Source: Streptacidiphilus jeojiense
Lineage (GTDB): Bacteria; Actinomycetota; Actinomycetes; Streptomycetales; Streptomycetaceae
NCBI RefSeq assembly: GCF_000719095.1
Contig: NZ_JOEH01000017.1
Span: 1 to 64,000 of the forward strand
Length of the DNA: 64,000 bases
Direction of reading: 5' to 3'
Of this stretch, positions 25,676-33,095 are shown piece after piece. The position numbers were made by a program, and so were the translations under genes. Each line of letters opens with the position of its first letter. Within the stretch, counting starts at the first letter, position 1. The notes below the pieces were generated by a model, which was not told where the DNA came from, searched no databases, and saw only the letters and a list, made by a program, of their open reading frames with translations.

Positions 25676-26371
25676 TCAGCACACGGCGGAGCAGAGCGGT
25701 GGACCGCGCCTGCGCGCGGTCCTGAGCAGGACCTGCTGGGGTCCGGGCTGGCTGCGCCTCGGCGCGGCCGGGACAGCGACACCGGCCGGAGCCGGCGGGA
25801 CCAGCACCGCGAACAGCACCCGCAGCGGCGCGGTCATGGACACCGCGACGGCGAGCAGGGTGCGGAACACCGCCGCCTCCCCGCGCCGCAGCCAGGCCGC
25901 GGCGAGCAGCGCCGCCGCCAGGTGCACGGTCAGCAGCAGGGCGAACTGCCAGACCGTCGGATCGGCCGGCAGGGTCAGCCGGAACAGCCCGCCGAGCGGG
26001 CCCGAGCCGGCCGCCGCGGTGTGCACCGGCACGCTGCCCCGACCGCAGAGCAGCAGCGTGGGCAGCCCGCTCACCAGGCCGGTCGAGGGGGTGGTCGGCA
26101 CAGCCGGGCCACAGCTCTGCTGGCCCAGGTTGAACATGGCGTTGAGCGACAGCTCCAGTGGCACCAGAACGGCGGCTATCCGCGCGAAACCGCGCTCCGC
26201 GCCGGTCAGCAGCAGGGCCAGGACGAAGACCGCCAGCCAGGCCCACAGCACGGTGGCGAACGGCAGCGGTGCGTGGGTGACCAGGACCTGTCCGCCCGCG
26301 GACAGCGCCAGCGAGACGCCGGCGAAGACCGCCGCGCGCATCACCCTCACTGCCAGGAGTCCGCTGCCCAC
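25676..26371 (-). CDS. Integral membrane protein, unknown function
   Basis: A 231-residue protein with five or so hydrophobic segments (AAVFAGVSLALSAGGQVLVT, FATVLWAWLAVFVLALLL, FALLLTVHLAAALLAAAW) and a Pro/Arg-rich end. It resembles streptomycete membrane proteins of unknown role, with the motif HAPLPFATVLWAW. The GTG start at 26371 is supported by CATACT seven nt upstream (agtatg at 26379-26384 on the plus strand), a leaderless arrangement; an ATG at 26341 is the alternative. It lies upstream of the DsbA-like gene in the same direction, about 120 bp away, so an operon is possible. Confidence 0.7.
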   Translation of the reverse strand: MGSGLLAVRVMRAAVFAGVSLALSAGGQVLVTHAPLPFATVLWAWLAVFVLALLLTGAERGFARIAAVLVPLELSLNAMFNLGQQSCGPAVPTTPSTGLVSGLPTLLLCGRGSVPVHTAAAGSGPLGGLFRLTLPADPTVWQFALLLTVHLAAALLAAAWLRRGEAAVFRTLLAVAVSMTAPLRVLFAVLVPPAPAGVAVPAAPRRSQPGPQQVLLRTARRRGPPLCSAVC

Positions 26372-26454
26372 ACCGGCGAGTATGCCAGCCGCCGCCCACC
26401 CGGCACAGGACCCGGTGAACGGCGGAGGGAGCTCTCAGGAAAGCCTCGGCGGCC

Positions 26455-26679
26455 TCAGAGCTTGCTGAGCTTGGAGAAAGGAGTGGTGACTCGGACCTGC
26501 CGGGCGCCGAAGTCGACCATAACCGCGGTCTCCCCCTCGACTCCGGTGATCCGTCCGAGCCCGTACTGGTCGTCCGTCACCATGTCTCCGACGACGAACG
26601 TCTCCGGAGTCGGCGGTGCGGCAGGTGCCTTGAAGGGACTGGTGGGCATGTGGCGCCGGGTCGCGGCGGTTCTGGTCAT
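26455..26679 (-). CDS. Small CarD/TRCF-like tudor-domain protein
   Basis: A 74-residue protein. The sequence VGDMVTDDQYGLGRITGVEG, then TAVMVDFGARQVRV, fits the small five-strand barrel seen in CarD and TRCF RNA-polymerase-interaction domains (G-D-x-V-x-x-x-x-Y-G-x-G-x-I/V). It is much shorter than CarD and lacks its DNA-binding half. Streptomycetes carry such small conserved proteins; the function is not established. ATG 26679 has CATACT seven nt upstream, a leaderless-type start. A second ATG lies at 26649. Confidence 0.75.
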   Translation of the reverse strand: MTRTAATRRHMPTSPFKAPAAPPTPETFVVGDMVTDDQYGLGRITGVEGETAVMVDFGARQVRVTTPFSKLSKL

Positions 26680-26877
26680 TACCTGAAGTATGCGCCAGGT
26701 GAAGCGTGAGGGGCAGATCCGCTGCCGAGTCGAGACGCATTCGTGCCTGACTCCGGCCTCCTGTGGGCCTGCTGTGGGCCCCTCGGCTGCCGTACAGCCG
26801 TGCTGCCGTCCACCTCTGCGGGGGAACGGCTGACGAAGCCCTGTCCCACAACGCACAGGTCGCGCACACTGTCAGCT

Positions 26878-27699
26878 ATGCGCGTGGAGATGGCGGGGGA
26901 GGCGCAACGCCCTGATCGGGTGAGCGAGGACTACACGGTGATGACGCCGGAGGCGCTGGTCCTGCTGGACGGGTCGAGTTCGCCGGCCGCGATGGAGTCC
27001 GGCTGCGAGCACGGCACCGCCTGGTACGCGCGCCGGTTGGGTGCGCATCTGCTGGCCAGGCTGGTGGACCGGCCCGACCGCACCATGGCCCAGTGCCTCG
27101 GCGACGCCATCGCCGAGACCGCCTCGCTGCATGGCGCCCGCTGTGACCTTGCGCACCCCAACACCCCTGCCGCGATGGTGGTCGCGGTGCGCCACCACGG
27201 TCCGGTGCTGCAGTACCTGGTGCTCGGCGACTCGCTGCTGGTGCTGGACCGGTTCGGGACGGTCGAGGTGATCGGCGACAACCAGCCCTTCCCGGCCGGG
27301 GAGGCGCTGCGGCGCGAGGTGCACGCGATGCCGCCCGGCACCCCGGAACGCGCCGCCCTGCACATGCGCTACGCGCTGGCGGTCCGGGCGGCCCGCAACA
27401 CCGGGCGCGGCCCGTGGATCGCCGCCGCGCTGCCGAAGGCGGCCGACCATGCGCAGACCGGTTCGGTCGCGCTGGCCGAACTGCGCTCGTTCGCCGCGCT
27501 CACCGACGGCTCCTCGCGCTATGTGGAGCGGTTCGACCTGGGCAGCTGGCCGGACGCGATGACACTGCTGGAACGCCAGGGCCCGGCGGAGCTGCTCCGC
27601 CGGGTCCGCGAGGCGGAGGCGGGCGACGCCTCCTGCACCCGCTGGCCGCGCGGCAAGGCCCGGGACGACGCCACGGTGGTCTACGCCCGGCTCCGCTGA
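26878..27699 (+). CDS. PP2C-type protein phosphatase-like protein
   Basis: A 273-residue protein related to PP2C serine/threonine phosphatases. The metal-binding aspartates are suggested by EDYTVMTPEALVLLDGSSS near the start, YLVLGDSLLVL in the middle, FAALTDGSSRYVE and the terminal RDDATVVYARL, which equals the DDxTxxxxx end of PP2C. The N-terminal RxxNxD motif is only partly kept, so activity should be tested. The start is ATG 26878, with a CACACT hexamer seven nt upstream. It is divergent from the small CarD-like gene. Confidence 0.8.
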   Translation: MRVEMAGEAQRPDRVSEDYTVMTPEALVLLDGSSSPAAMESGCEHGTAWYARRLGAHLLARLVDRPDRTMAQCLGDAIAETASLHGARCDLAHPNTPAAMVVAVRHHGPVLQYLVLGDSLLVLDRFGTVEVIGDNQPFPAGEALRREVHAMPPGTPERAALHMRYALAVRAARNTGRGPWIAAALPKAADHAQTGSVALAELRSFAALTDGSSRYVERFDLGSWPDAMTLLERQGPAELLRRVREAEAGDASCTRWPRGKARDDATVVYARLR

Positions 27700-27764
27700 G
27701 CCGCCCGGGCCCCGGCTCGCGCCGGGCCTCCGCGGGCGGGTGGTCAACCCGCTTGTGGGGTGTC

Positions 27765-28724
27765 TCAGTTGTGCTCGGCGGGGATGGTGCCGAAGCGTCC
27801 GGACTGGAAGTCCTCCACGGCCTGCTGCAGCTCGCGGTGACTGTTCATCACGAACGGCCCGTAGTGCGCCACCGGCTCGCGGATCGGCTGTCCGCCGAGG
27901 ATCACCAGGTCCAGGTTGGGGGAGCGGGACTCCTGGGTGGCGTCCGCCTGGACGGTGATGCTGTCGCCGTCGCCGAACAGCACCGCCTGGCCCATCTGCA
28001 GCGGACGGTTCTCCTCACCCACCGTGCCGCGCCCGTTCAGCGCGTACACCAGGGCGTTGAAGTCGCTGCGCCAGGGCAGGGTGATCCGGGCGCCGGGGCT
28101 GACCGTGGCGTGGATCATCGTGATCGGGGTGTGCGTGGCACCGGGGCCCTGCACCCCGCCGATCTCGCCGGCGATCAGCCGCAGCACCGCGCCGCCGTCC
28201 GGGGTGGTCAGCAGCTTGACGTTGGCGCCGGAGATGTCCTGGTACTTGGGCTGGATCATCTTGTCGGAGGCCGGCAGGTTGACCCACAGCTGCAGCCCGT
28301 GGAACAGGCCGCCGGAGACCACCAGGTCCTCGGGCGGGGTCTCGATGTGCAGGATGCCCGCGCCGGCGGTCATCCACTGGGTGTCGCCGTCGCCGAGGAA
28401 GCCGCCGCCGCCGGTCGAGTCCTTGTGGATGAACTTGCCGTCGATCAGGTAGGTCACCGTCTCGAAGCCGCGGTGCGGGTGCCAGGGGGTGCCCTTGGGC
28501 TCGCCGGCCGCGTACTCCACCTCGCCCATCTGGTCCATCATGATGAACGGGTCCAGGTACTTGGTGTTGATCTTCGCGAAGGCCCGGCGGACCGGGAAGC
28601 CCTCGCCCTCGTAGCCCTCGGGCGCGGTCACCACCTGGAGCACCGGACGGGCCGTCGACGTGGTCGGGTCCGGAGCCTCCACCCGCGGCAGGACCAGCGG
28701 GTTCTCGACTGTCACTGCGGGCAT
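27765..28724 (-). CDS. Pirin family protein
   Basis: A 319-residue bicupin of the pirin family. The metal-binding motif of the N-terminal cupin is present (WHPHRGFETVTYLIDGKFIH, and later AGAGILHIETP with the fourth ligand region), and the second cupin holds the C-terminal half. Pirins are iron proteins; some have quercetinase activity and streptomycete PirA modulates beta-oxidation and redox balance. The ribosome site AGAGGAGG is 6 nt before ATG 28724. Two palindromic operators lie upstream (28781-28817). No regulator gene is adjacent. Confidence 0.92.
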   Translation of the reverse strand: MPAVTVENPLVLPRVEAPDPTTSTARPVLQVVTAPEGYEGEGFPVRRAFAKINTKYLDPFIMMDQMGEVEYAAGEPKGTPWHPHRGFETVTYLIDGKFIHKDSTGGGGFLGDGDTQWMTAGAGILHIETPPEDLVVSGGLFHGLQLWVNLPASDKMIQPKYQDISGANVKLLTTPDGGAVLRLIAGEIGGVQGPGATHTPITMIHATVSPGARITLPWRSDFNALVYALNGRGTVGEENRPLQMGQAVLFGDGDSITVQADATQESRSPNLDLVILGGQPIREPVAHYGPFVMNSHRELQQAVEDFQSGRFGTIPAEHN

Positions 28725-28780
28725 GGCGTCCTCCTCTGATGAAGCATGGGCGGCAATTCCTGCCGACACCCATGAGATTA

Positions 28781-28817
28781 GTTGATGCATCAACCGAAGG
28801 CAAGTTGAAACTTCAAC
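28781..28817. promoter_or_regulatory. Two tandem palindromic operators upstream of the pirin gene
   Basis: GTTGATGCATCAAC (28781-28794) is a perfect 14-bp palindrome, and GTTGAAACTTCAAC (28804-28817) has the same outer arms GTTGA/TCAAC. Their centres are 23 bp apart, about two helical turns. The arm sequence is typical of MarR-family boxes, so a MarR-type repressor encoded elsewhere is the likely binder. Confidence 0.7.
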
Positions 28818-28859
28818 CATTGCGTCATGCGGCGGCTCGGACGTCCTTCGGTGCGGGTC

Positions 28860-29393
28860 TCAGCCGTACATGCGGCGCATGGTGAAGTCGACCATCTGCT
28901 CCACGGCCTTGGCGTCGAACACCATCCGGTGCTCGCCCTCCATGTCCATCGCGAAGCCGTAGCCGGTCGGCAGCAGGTCCAGCACCTCGGCGCCGGTGAC
29001 GGTGAAGTACTTGGACTCCTTGCCGGCGTAGCGGCGCAGCTCCTTCAGCGAGCTGAACATCGGGATCACCGGCTGCGGGGTGTTGTGCAGCGCCAGGAAC
29101 CCGGGGCGCTCCCCGCGCGGGCAGTAGACCTTGGAGGTGATGAAGATCGACTGGAAGTCCTCCACCGGCAGGCCGCCGGTGGTGAAGGCGCGCACGGCGT
29201 CGCTCAGTGACGGCGGCGACGGCTCCGGGTAGAGCGGCTGCTGGGGCTGTTGCGGCTGCCCGTACCCGCCCATGCCGCCGCCGGCCATCCCGGCGCCCAG
29301 GTCGGGGCCCATTCCGGAGGGGTTCTGCTGCTGGTAGGGGCCGCCCTGGTAGCCGGGTCCGGCGCCGCTCGTCGTTTGCTCGTAGCCGTACAC
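28860..29393 (-). CDS. SseB-family protein with Gly/Gln-rich N-terminus
   Basis: A 177-residue protein. Residues 1-60 are disordered and rich in Gly, Gln, Pro and Tyr (GYQGGPYQQQ, GMGGYGQPQQPQQP). Residues about 62-177 form an SseB-like domain, with VEDFQSIFITSKVYCPRGER, GFLALHNTPQPVIPMFSSL and YFTVTGAEVLDLLPTGYGFA. SseB-like proteins in actinobacteria are widespread but poorly studied. The GTG start at 29393 has TAACCT seven nt upstream (29401-29406), a leaderless pattern. It is divergent from the acyl-CoA dehydrogenase gene. Confidence 0.82.
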   Translation of the reverse strand: MYGYEQTTSGAGPGYQGGPYQQQNPSGMGPDLGAGMAGGGMGGYGQPQQPQQPLYPEPSPPSLSDAVRAFTTGGLPVEDFQSIFITSKVYCPRGERPGFLALHNTPQPVIPMFSSLKELRRYAGKESKYFTVTGAEVLDLLPTGYGFAMDMEGEHRMVFDAKAVEQMVDFTMRRMYG

Positions 29394-29450
29394 AGGGCCA
29401 AGGTTATCGAGTTCGACGCCACCCGGACGGCCCGGTGGGGTTGAAATAAG

Positions 29451-29489
29451 TTACCTGCGGGTAGCATCATAGTGATTACCGCTGGGTAG
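29451..29489. promoter_or_regulatory. Two TTACC..GGGTAG boxes upstream of acyl-CoA dehydrogenase
   Basis: TTACCTGCGGGTAG (29451-29464) and TTACCGCTGGGTAG (29476-29489) are near-copies 25 bp apart, each an imperfect palindrome with TACC/GGTA arms. They lie 70-100 bp before the start codon in an AT-richer patch. They look like binding sites of a TetR-type fatty-acid regulator. Confidence 0.6.
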
Positions 29490-29557
29490 GGGACGCTGTC
29501 TCCACTGCGTCCGCGCACATCCCGGCACCTACCGACGCGATGACCGGAGAAGGTTCC

Positions 29558-31390
29558 ATGGGTCACTACAAGTCCAACCTCCGCGACCTGGAGTTCAACC
29601 TCTTCGAGGTGCTCGGCCGCGACGAGGTCTACGGGAGCGGTCCTTTCGCCGACATGGACGTGGAGACGGCGAAGAGCATCCTCGCCGAGATAGCCCGTCT
29701 CGCCGAGAACGAGCTGGCTGCCTCCTTCGCCGACGCGGACCGCAACCCGCCGGTCTTCGACCCGGCGACCAGCACCGCCCCGGTGCCGGAGACCTTCAAG
29801 AAGAGCTACCAGGCCTACATGGACGCCGAGTGGTGGCGCCTCGGCATCCCCGAGTCCATCGGCGGCACCCCCACCCCCTCCAGCCTGATCTGGGCCTACG
29901 CCGAGATGGTGCTGGGCTCCAACCCGGCGGTGTGGATGTACTCCTCCGGCCCGGCCTTCGCCGGCGTCATCGCCGAGGAGGGCACCGAGGAGCAGCTCAA
30001 GGTCGCCCAGCTGATGGCCGACAAGCAGTGGGGCTCCACGATGGTGCTCACCGAGCCCGACGCCGGCTCGGACGTCGGCGCGGGCCGCACCAAGGCGGTG
30101 CAGCAGGCCGACGGCTCCTGGCACATCGAGGGCGTCAAGCGCTTCATCACCTCGGGCGAGCACGACATGTCCGACAACATCATCCACATGGTGCTGGCCC
30201 GCCCCGAGGGCCACGGCCCCGGCACCAAGGGCCTCTCGCTGTTCATCGTGCCGAAGTACGACTTCGACTGGGAGACCGGCGAGCTGGGCGAGCGCAACGG
30301 CGTCTACGCCACCAACGTCGAGCACAAGATGGGCCTGAAGGCCTCCAACACCTGCGAGATGACCTTCGGCGCCAAGCACCCGGCCCGCGGCTGGCTGCTG
30401 GGTGAGAAGCACGACGGCATCCGGCAGATGTTCCGGATCATCGAGTTCGCCCGGATGATGGTCGGCACCAAGGCCATCGCCACCCTCTCCACCGGCTACC
30501 TCAACGCCCTGGAGTACGCCAAGGAGCGGGTGCAGGGTCCGGACCTCGCCGAGTTCCTGGACAAGGCCGCCCCCCGGGTCACCATCACCCACCACCCCGA
30601 CGTCCGCCGCTCGCTGCTGACGCAGAAGGCCTACGTCGAGGGCATGCGCGCGCTGGTGCTCTACACCGCCAGCGTCCAGGACGAGATCCAGCTGCTCAAG
30701 GCCCGCGGCGAGTCCGCCGACGCGGCCGAGCGGCTCAACGACCTGCTGCTGCCGATCGTCAAGGGCTACGGCTCGGAGAAGTCCTACGAGCAGCTGGCCC
30801 AGTCGCTGCAGACCTTCGGCGGCTCCGGCTACCTCCAGGAGTACCCGGTCGAGCAGTACATCCGGGACGCCAAGATCGACACCCTCTACGAGGGCACCAC
30901 CGCCATCCAGGGCCAGGACTTCTTCTTCCGGAAGATCGTCAAGGACCAGGGCCAGGCCCTGACCGCGCTCTCCGAGCAGATCCAGAAGGCCATCGCCTCC
31001 GGTCTCGGCGGCGACGAGCTGGCCGCCGAGCGGGAGCAGCTGGCCGCCTCTGCCGGCGACCTGGAGGCCATCGTCGGCGCCATGCTCAACCAGCTGGGCT
31101 CGGTCGAGCAGGACGTCCGAAACATGTACAAGGTCGGCCAGAACACCACCCGACTGCTGCTGGTCTCCGGCGACGTGGTGATCGGCTGGCTGCTGCTGCG
31201 CCAGGCAGCGGTCGCCCAGGCGAAGCTGGCCGAGGGCGGGACTTCCGAGAAGGACACCGCCTTCTACCAGGGCAAGGTCGCCGCGGCCCGCTTCTTCAGC
31301 AGCACGGTGCTGCCGACGGTGCACGCCCAGCGGCTGATCGCCGAGGGCATCGACAACTCGATCATGGACCTGCCGGAGGCAGGGTTCTGA
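29558..31390 (+). CDS. Acyl-CoA dehydrogenase
   Basis: A 610-residue long-form acyl-CoA dehydrogenase (FadE type) that makes the first double bond in fatty-acid beta-oxidation using FAD. FAD/substrate motifs are present: [51 protein letters not shown] sequence and the catalytic glutamate region [17 protein letters not shown]-terminal helical extension follows ([16 protein letters not shown]), as in the 600-residue subfamily. ATG 29558 has GGAGAAGG upstream. Two operator-like boxes precede it. A 30-bp near-copy of its last codons lies just past the stop. Confidence 0.95.
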   Translation: MGHYKSNLRDLEFNLFEVLGRDEVYGSGPFADMDVETAKSILAEIARLAENELAASFADADRNPPVFDPATSTAPVPETFKKSYQAYMDAEWWRLGIPESIGGTPTPSSLIWAYAEMVLGSNPAVWMYSSGPAFAGVIAEEGTEEQLKVAQLMADKQWGSTMVLTEPDAGSDVGAGRTKAVQQADGSWHIEGVKRFITSGEHDMSDNIIHMVLARPEGHGPGTKGLSLFIVPKYDFDWETGELGERNGVYATNVEHKMGLKASNTCEMTFGAKHPARGWLLGEKHDGIRQMFRIIEFARMMVGTKAIATLSTGYLNALEYAKERVQGPDLAEFLDKAAPRVTITHHPDVRRSLLTQKAYVEGMRALVLYTASVQDEIQLLKARGESADAAERLNDLLLPIVKGYGSEKSYEQLAQSLQTFGGSGYLQEYPVEQYIRDAKIDTLYEGTTAIQGQDFFFRKIVKDQGQALTALSEQIQKAIASGLGGDELAAEREQLAASAGDLEAIVGAMLNQLGSVEQDVRNMYKVGQNTTRLLLVSGDVVIGWLLLRQAAVAQAKLAEGGTSEKDTAFYQGKVAAARFFSSTVLPTVHAQRLIAEGIDNSIMDLPEAGF

Positions 31391-31434
31391 TCCATGAGCG
31401 CAGTATGGACCTGCCGGAGGCGGCATTCTGATCC
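31364..31434 (+). repeat. Duplicated 3' end of the acyl-CoA dehydrogenase gene
   Basis: Positions 31364-31393 and 31405-31434 agree at 27 of 30 bases, each coding MDLPEA-x-F and a stop, then ATCC. The second copy reads MDLPEAAF, which I recall as the usual end of this enzyme in relatives. It looks like a remnant of a lost tandem copy or of a recombination event. Confidence 0.85.
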
Positions 31435-31581
31435 CGGTCGGGACGCCGTGTCAGGTCCCTTGACCAGATCTTGACGAGAAGATGTCGGACAAGTACACGT
31501 CAAGTGGCACTTCTCCGACACCGGTCCGTGGTCGTAGCGACGAAGCGATGAACAGCCGGGCGTAGGCTCGGACGGCAGGAA

Positions 31582-31621
31582 ACGTGGGCGGGGCCCTTCC
31601 CAGGAGGGGCCCCGCCCACGT
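31582..31621. terminator. Perfect 15-bp hairpin between acyl-CoA dehydrogenase and M18 peptidase
   Basis: ACGTGGGCGGGGCCC (31582-31596) pairs exactly with GGGCCCCGCCCACGT (31607-31621), loop 10 nt. It probably ends the upstream transcript. A TAGGCT hexamer at 31563-31568 stands just before it, so a transcript starting there would meet the hairpin at once and be attenuated. Confidence 0.75.
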
Positions 31622-31651
31622 ACCAGCCCTCCCCTCACCCCTGGAGCAGCA

Positions 31652-32965
31652 TTGACCAGCGCAGCCGGCGCGGGCGGCGTCGCCTTCGACCGCAGCCACA
31701 CCGACGACCTCATCGCGTTCCTGCAGGCCAGTCCATCGCCGTACCACGCGGTGGCCAGTGCCGCGGAGCGGCTGGAGAAGGCGGGCTTCCGGCAGGTCGA
31801 GGAGACCGCGTCCTGGGAGGGCACGGCAGGGGGGCGCTATGTCATCCGCGGTGGTGCGCTCATCGCCTGGTACGTCCCCGCGGGAGTGACCGCGGCGACC
31901 CCGTTCCGCATCGTCGGCACCCACACCGACTCGCCCAACCTCCGGGTCAAGCCGGTCCCGGACACCGGCTCGGTGGGCTGGCGCCAGGTCGCCGTGGAGA
32001 TCTACGGCGGCGTCCCGCTGAACACCTGGCTGGACCGCGACCTCGGGCTGTCCGGACGGCTCGCGCTGCGCGACGGCACCGCCCGGCTGGTCCAGCTGGA
32101 CGAGGCGCTGCTCCGGGTGCCGCAGCTGGCGATCCACCTGGACCGCCAGGTCAACGACGGCATGACGCTCGACAAGCAGCGGCACCTCACCCCGGTCTGG
32201 GGCCTGGGCCGGCCCACCGAGGGCTCACTGATCGACTACGTCTCCCGCGCCGCCGGACTGGACCCGGACGAGGTGGTCGGCTGGGACCTGATGACCCATG
32301 ACGTCCAGCCGCCGTCCTACCTGGGCCGGGACCGCGAGCTGCTGGCGGCGCCGCGGCTGGACAACCTGCTCTCGGTGCACGCCGCCACCGCGGCGCTGGC
32401 GGCGGTCGCCTCCGCGCCGGGCGCCGACGAGCTGCCCTACCTGCCGGTGGTCGCCGCCTTCGACCACGAGGAGAACGGCAGCGAGTCCGACACCGGTGCC
32501 CAGGGCCCGCTGCTCGGCAACGTCCTGGAGCGTTCGGTCTTCTCCCGCGGCGGCAACCTGGAGGACCGGGCCCGGGCGCTGGCCGGGACGATCTGCCTGT
32601 CCTCGGACATGGGCCACGCGGTGCACCCCAACTACAGCGAGCGGCACGAGCCGGGGCACCACCCGCTGCCCAACGGCGGCCCGATCCTCAAGGTCAACGT
32701 CAACAACCGCTATGCCACCAACGGCATCGGCCGGGCCGTCTTCGCCGCGGCCTGCGAGCGGGCCGGGGTGCCCTGGCAGAGCTTCGTCTCCAACAACTCG
32801 ATGCCCTGCGGCACCACCATCGGCCCGATCACCGCCGCCAGGCTGGGCATCTCCACCGTGGACTGCGGCATCGCGGCGCTGTCCATGCACTCGGCCCGCG
32901 AACTGTGCGGCGCCGACGACCCGTTCCTGCTGGCGGCAGCGCTCAAGGCCTTCCTGGAGGGCTGA
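31652..32965 (+). CDS. M18 family aminopeptidase
   Basis: A 437-residue zinc aminopeptidase of family M18 that removes N-terminal, mainly acidic or neutral, residues from peptides in the cytosol. Metal and catalytic sites are visible: VGTHTDSPNLRVK, APRLDNLLSVHA, AFDHEENGSESDTGA, SSDMGHAVHPNY and SMHSARELCG. The length fits the family. No ATG lies in the right place, and the start is TTG 31652 after CTGGAGCAGC. The strong hairpin 30 bp upstream may be an attenuator. Confidence 0.93.
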   Translation: MTSAAGAGGVAFDRSHTDDLIAFLQASPSPYHAVASAAERLEKAGFRQVEETASWEGTAGGRYVIRGGALIAWYVPAGVTAATPFRIVGTHTDSPNLRVKPVPDTGSVGWRQVAVEIYGGVPLNTWLDRDLGLSGRLALRDGTARLVQLDEALLRVPQLAIHLDRQVNDGMTLDKQRHLTPVWGLGRPTEGSLIDYVSRAAGLDPDEVVGWDLMTHDVQPPSYLGRDRELLAAPRLDNLLSVHAATAALAAVASAPGADELPYLPVVAAFDHEENGSESDTGAQGPLLGNVLERSVFSRGGNLEDRARALAGTICLSSDMGHAVHPNYSERHEPGHHPLPNGGPILKVNVNNRYATNGIGRAVFAAACERAGVPWQSFVSNNSMPCGTTIGPITAARLGISTVDCGIAALSMHSARELCGADDPFLLAAALKAFLEG

Positions 32966-32980
32966 GCGCAGCCGCCTCCC

Positions 32981-33085
32981 CGCGCCCCCAGAACGTGCAA
33001 CTGGGCAGTTGCAGATGCTCAGGGGCGCGAGGCTCCGCTCGATGAAGAGCGCGCGCGACAAGCCATGCACACGCCGCAGCCCGTG
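32981..33085. repeat. Nested-palindrome intergenic repeat of streptomycete type
   Basis: CGCGCCCC (32981-32988) pairs with GGGGCGCG (33022-33029), and inside it GCAACTG-GG-CAGTTGC (32997-33012) forms a second stem. The sequence after it (GCGCGACAAGCCATGCACAC) resembles, from memory, a family of intergenic elements found in many copies in streptomycete genomes. It lies between the ends of two convergent genes, so it may also act as a terminator. Confidence 0.55.
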
Positions 33086-33095
33086 CAGCACCGCC

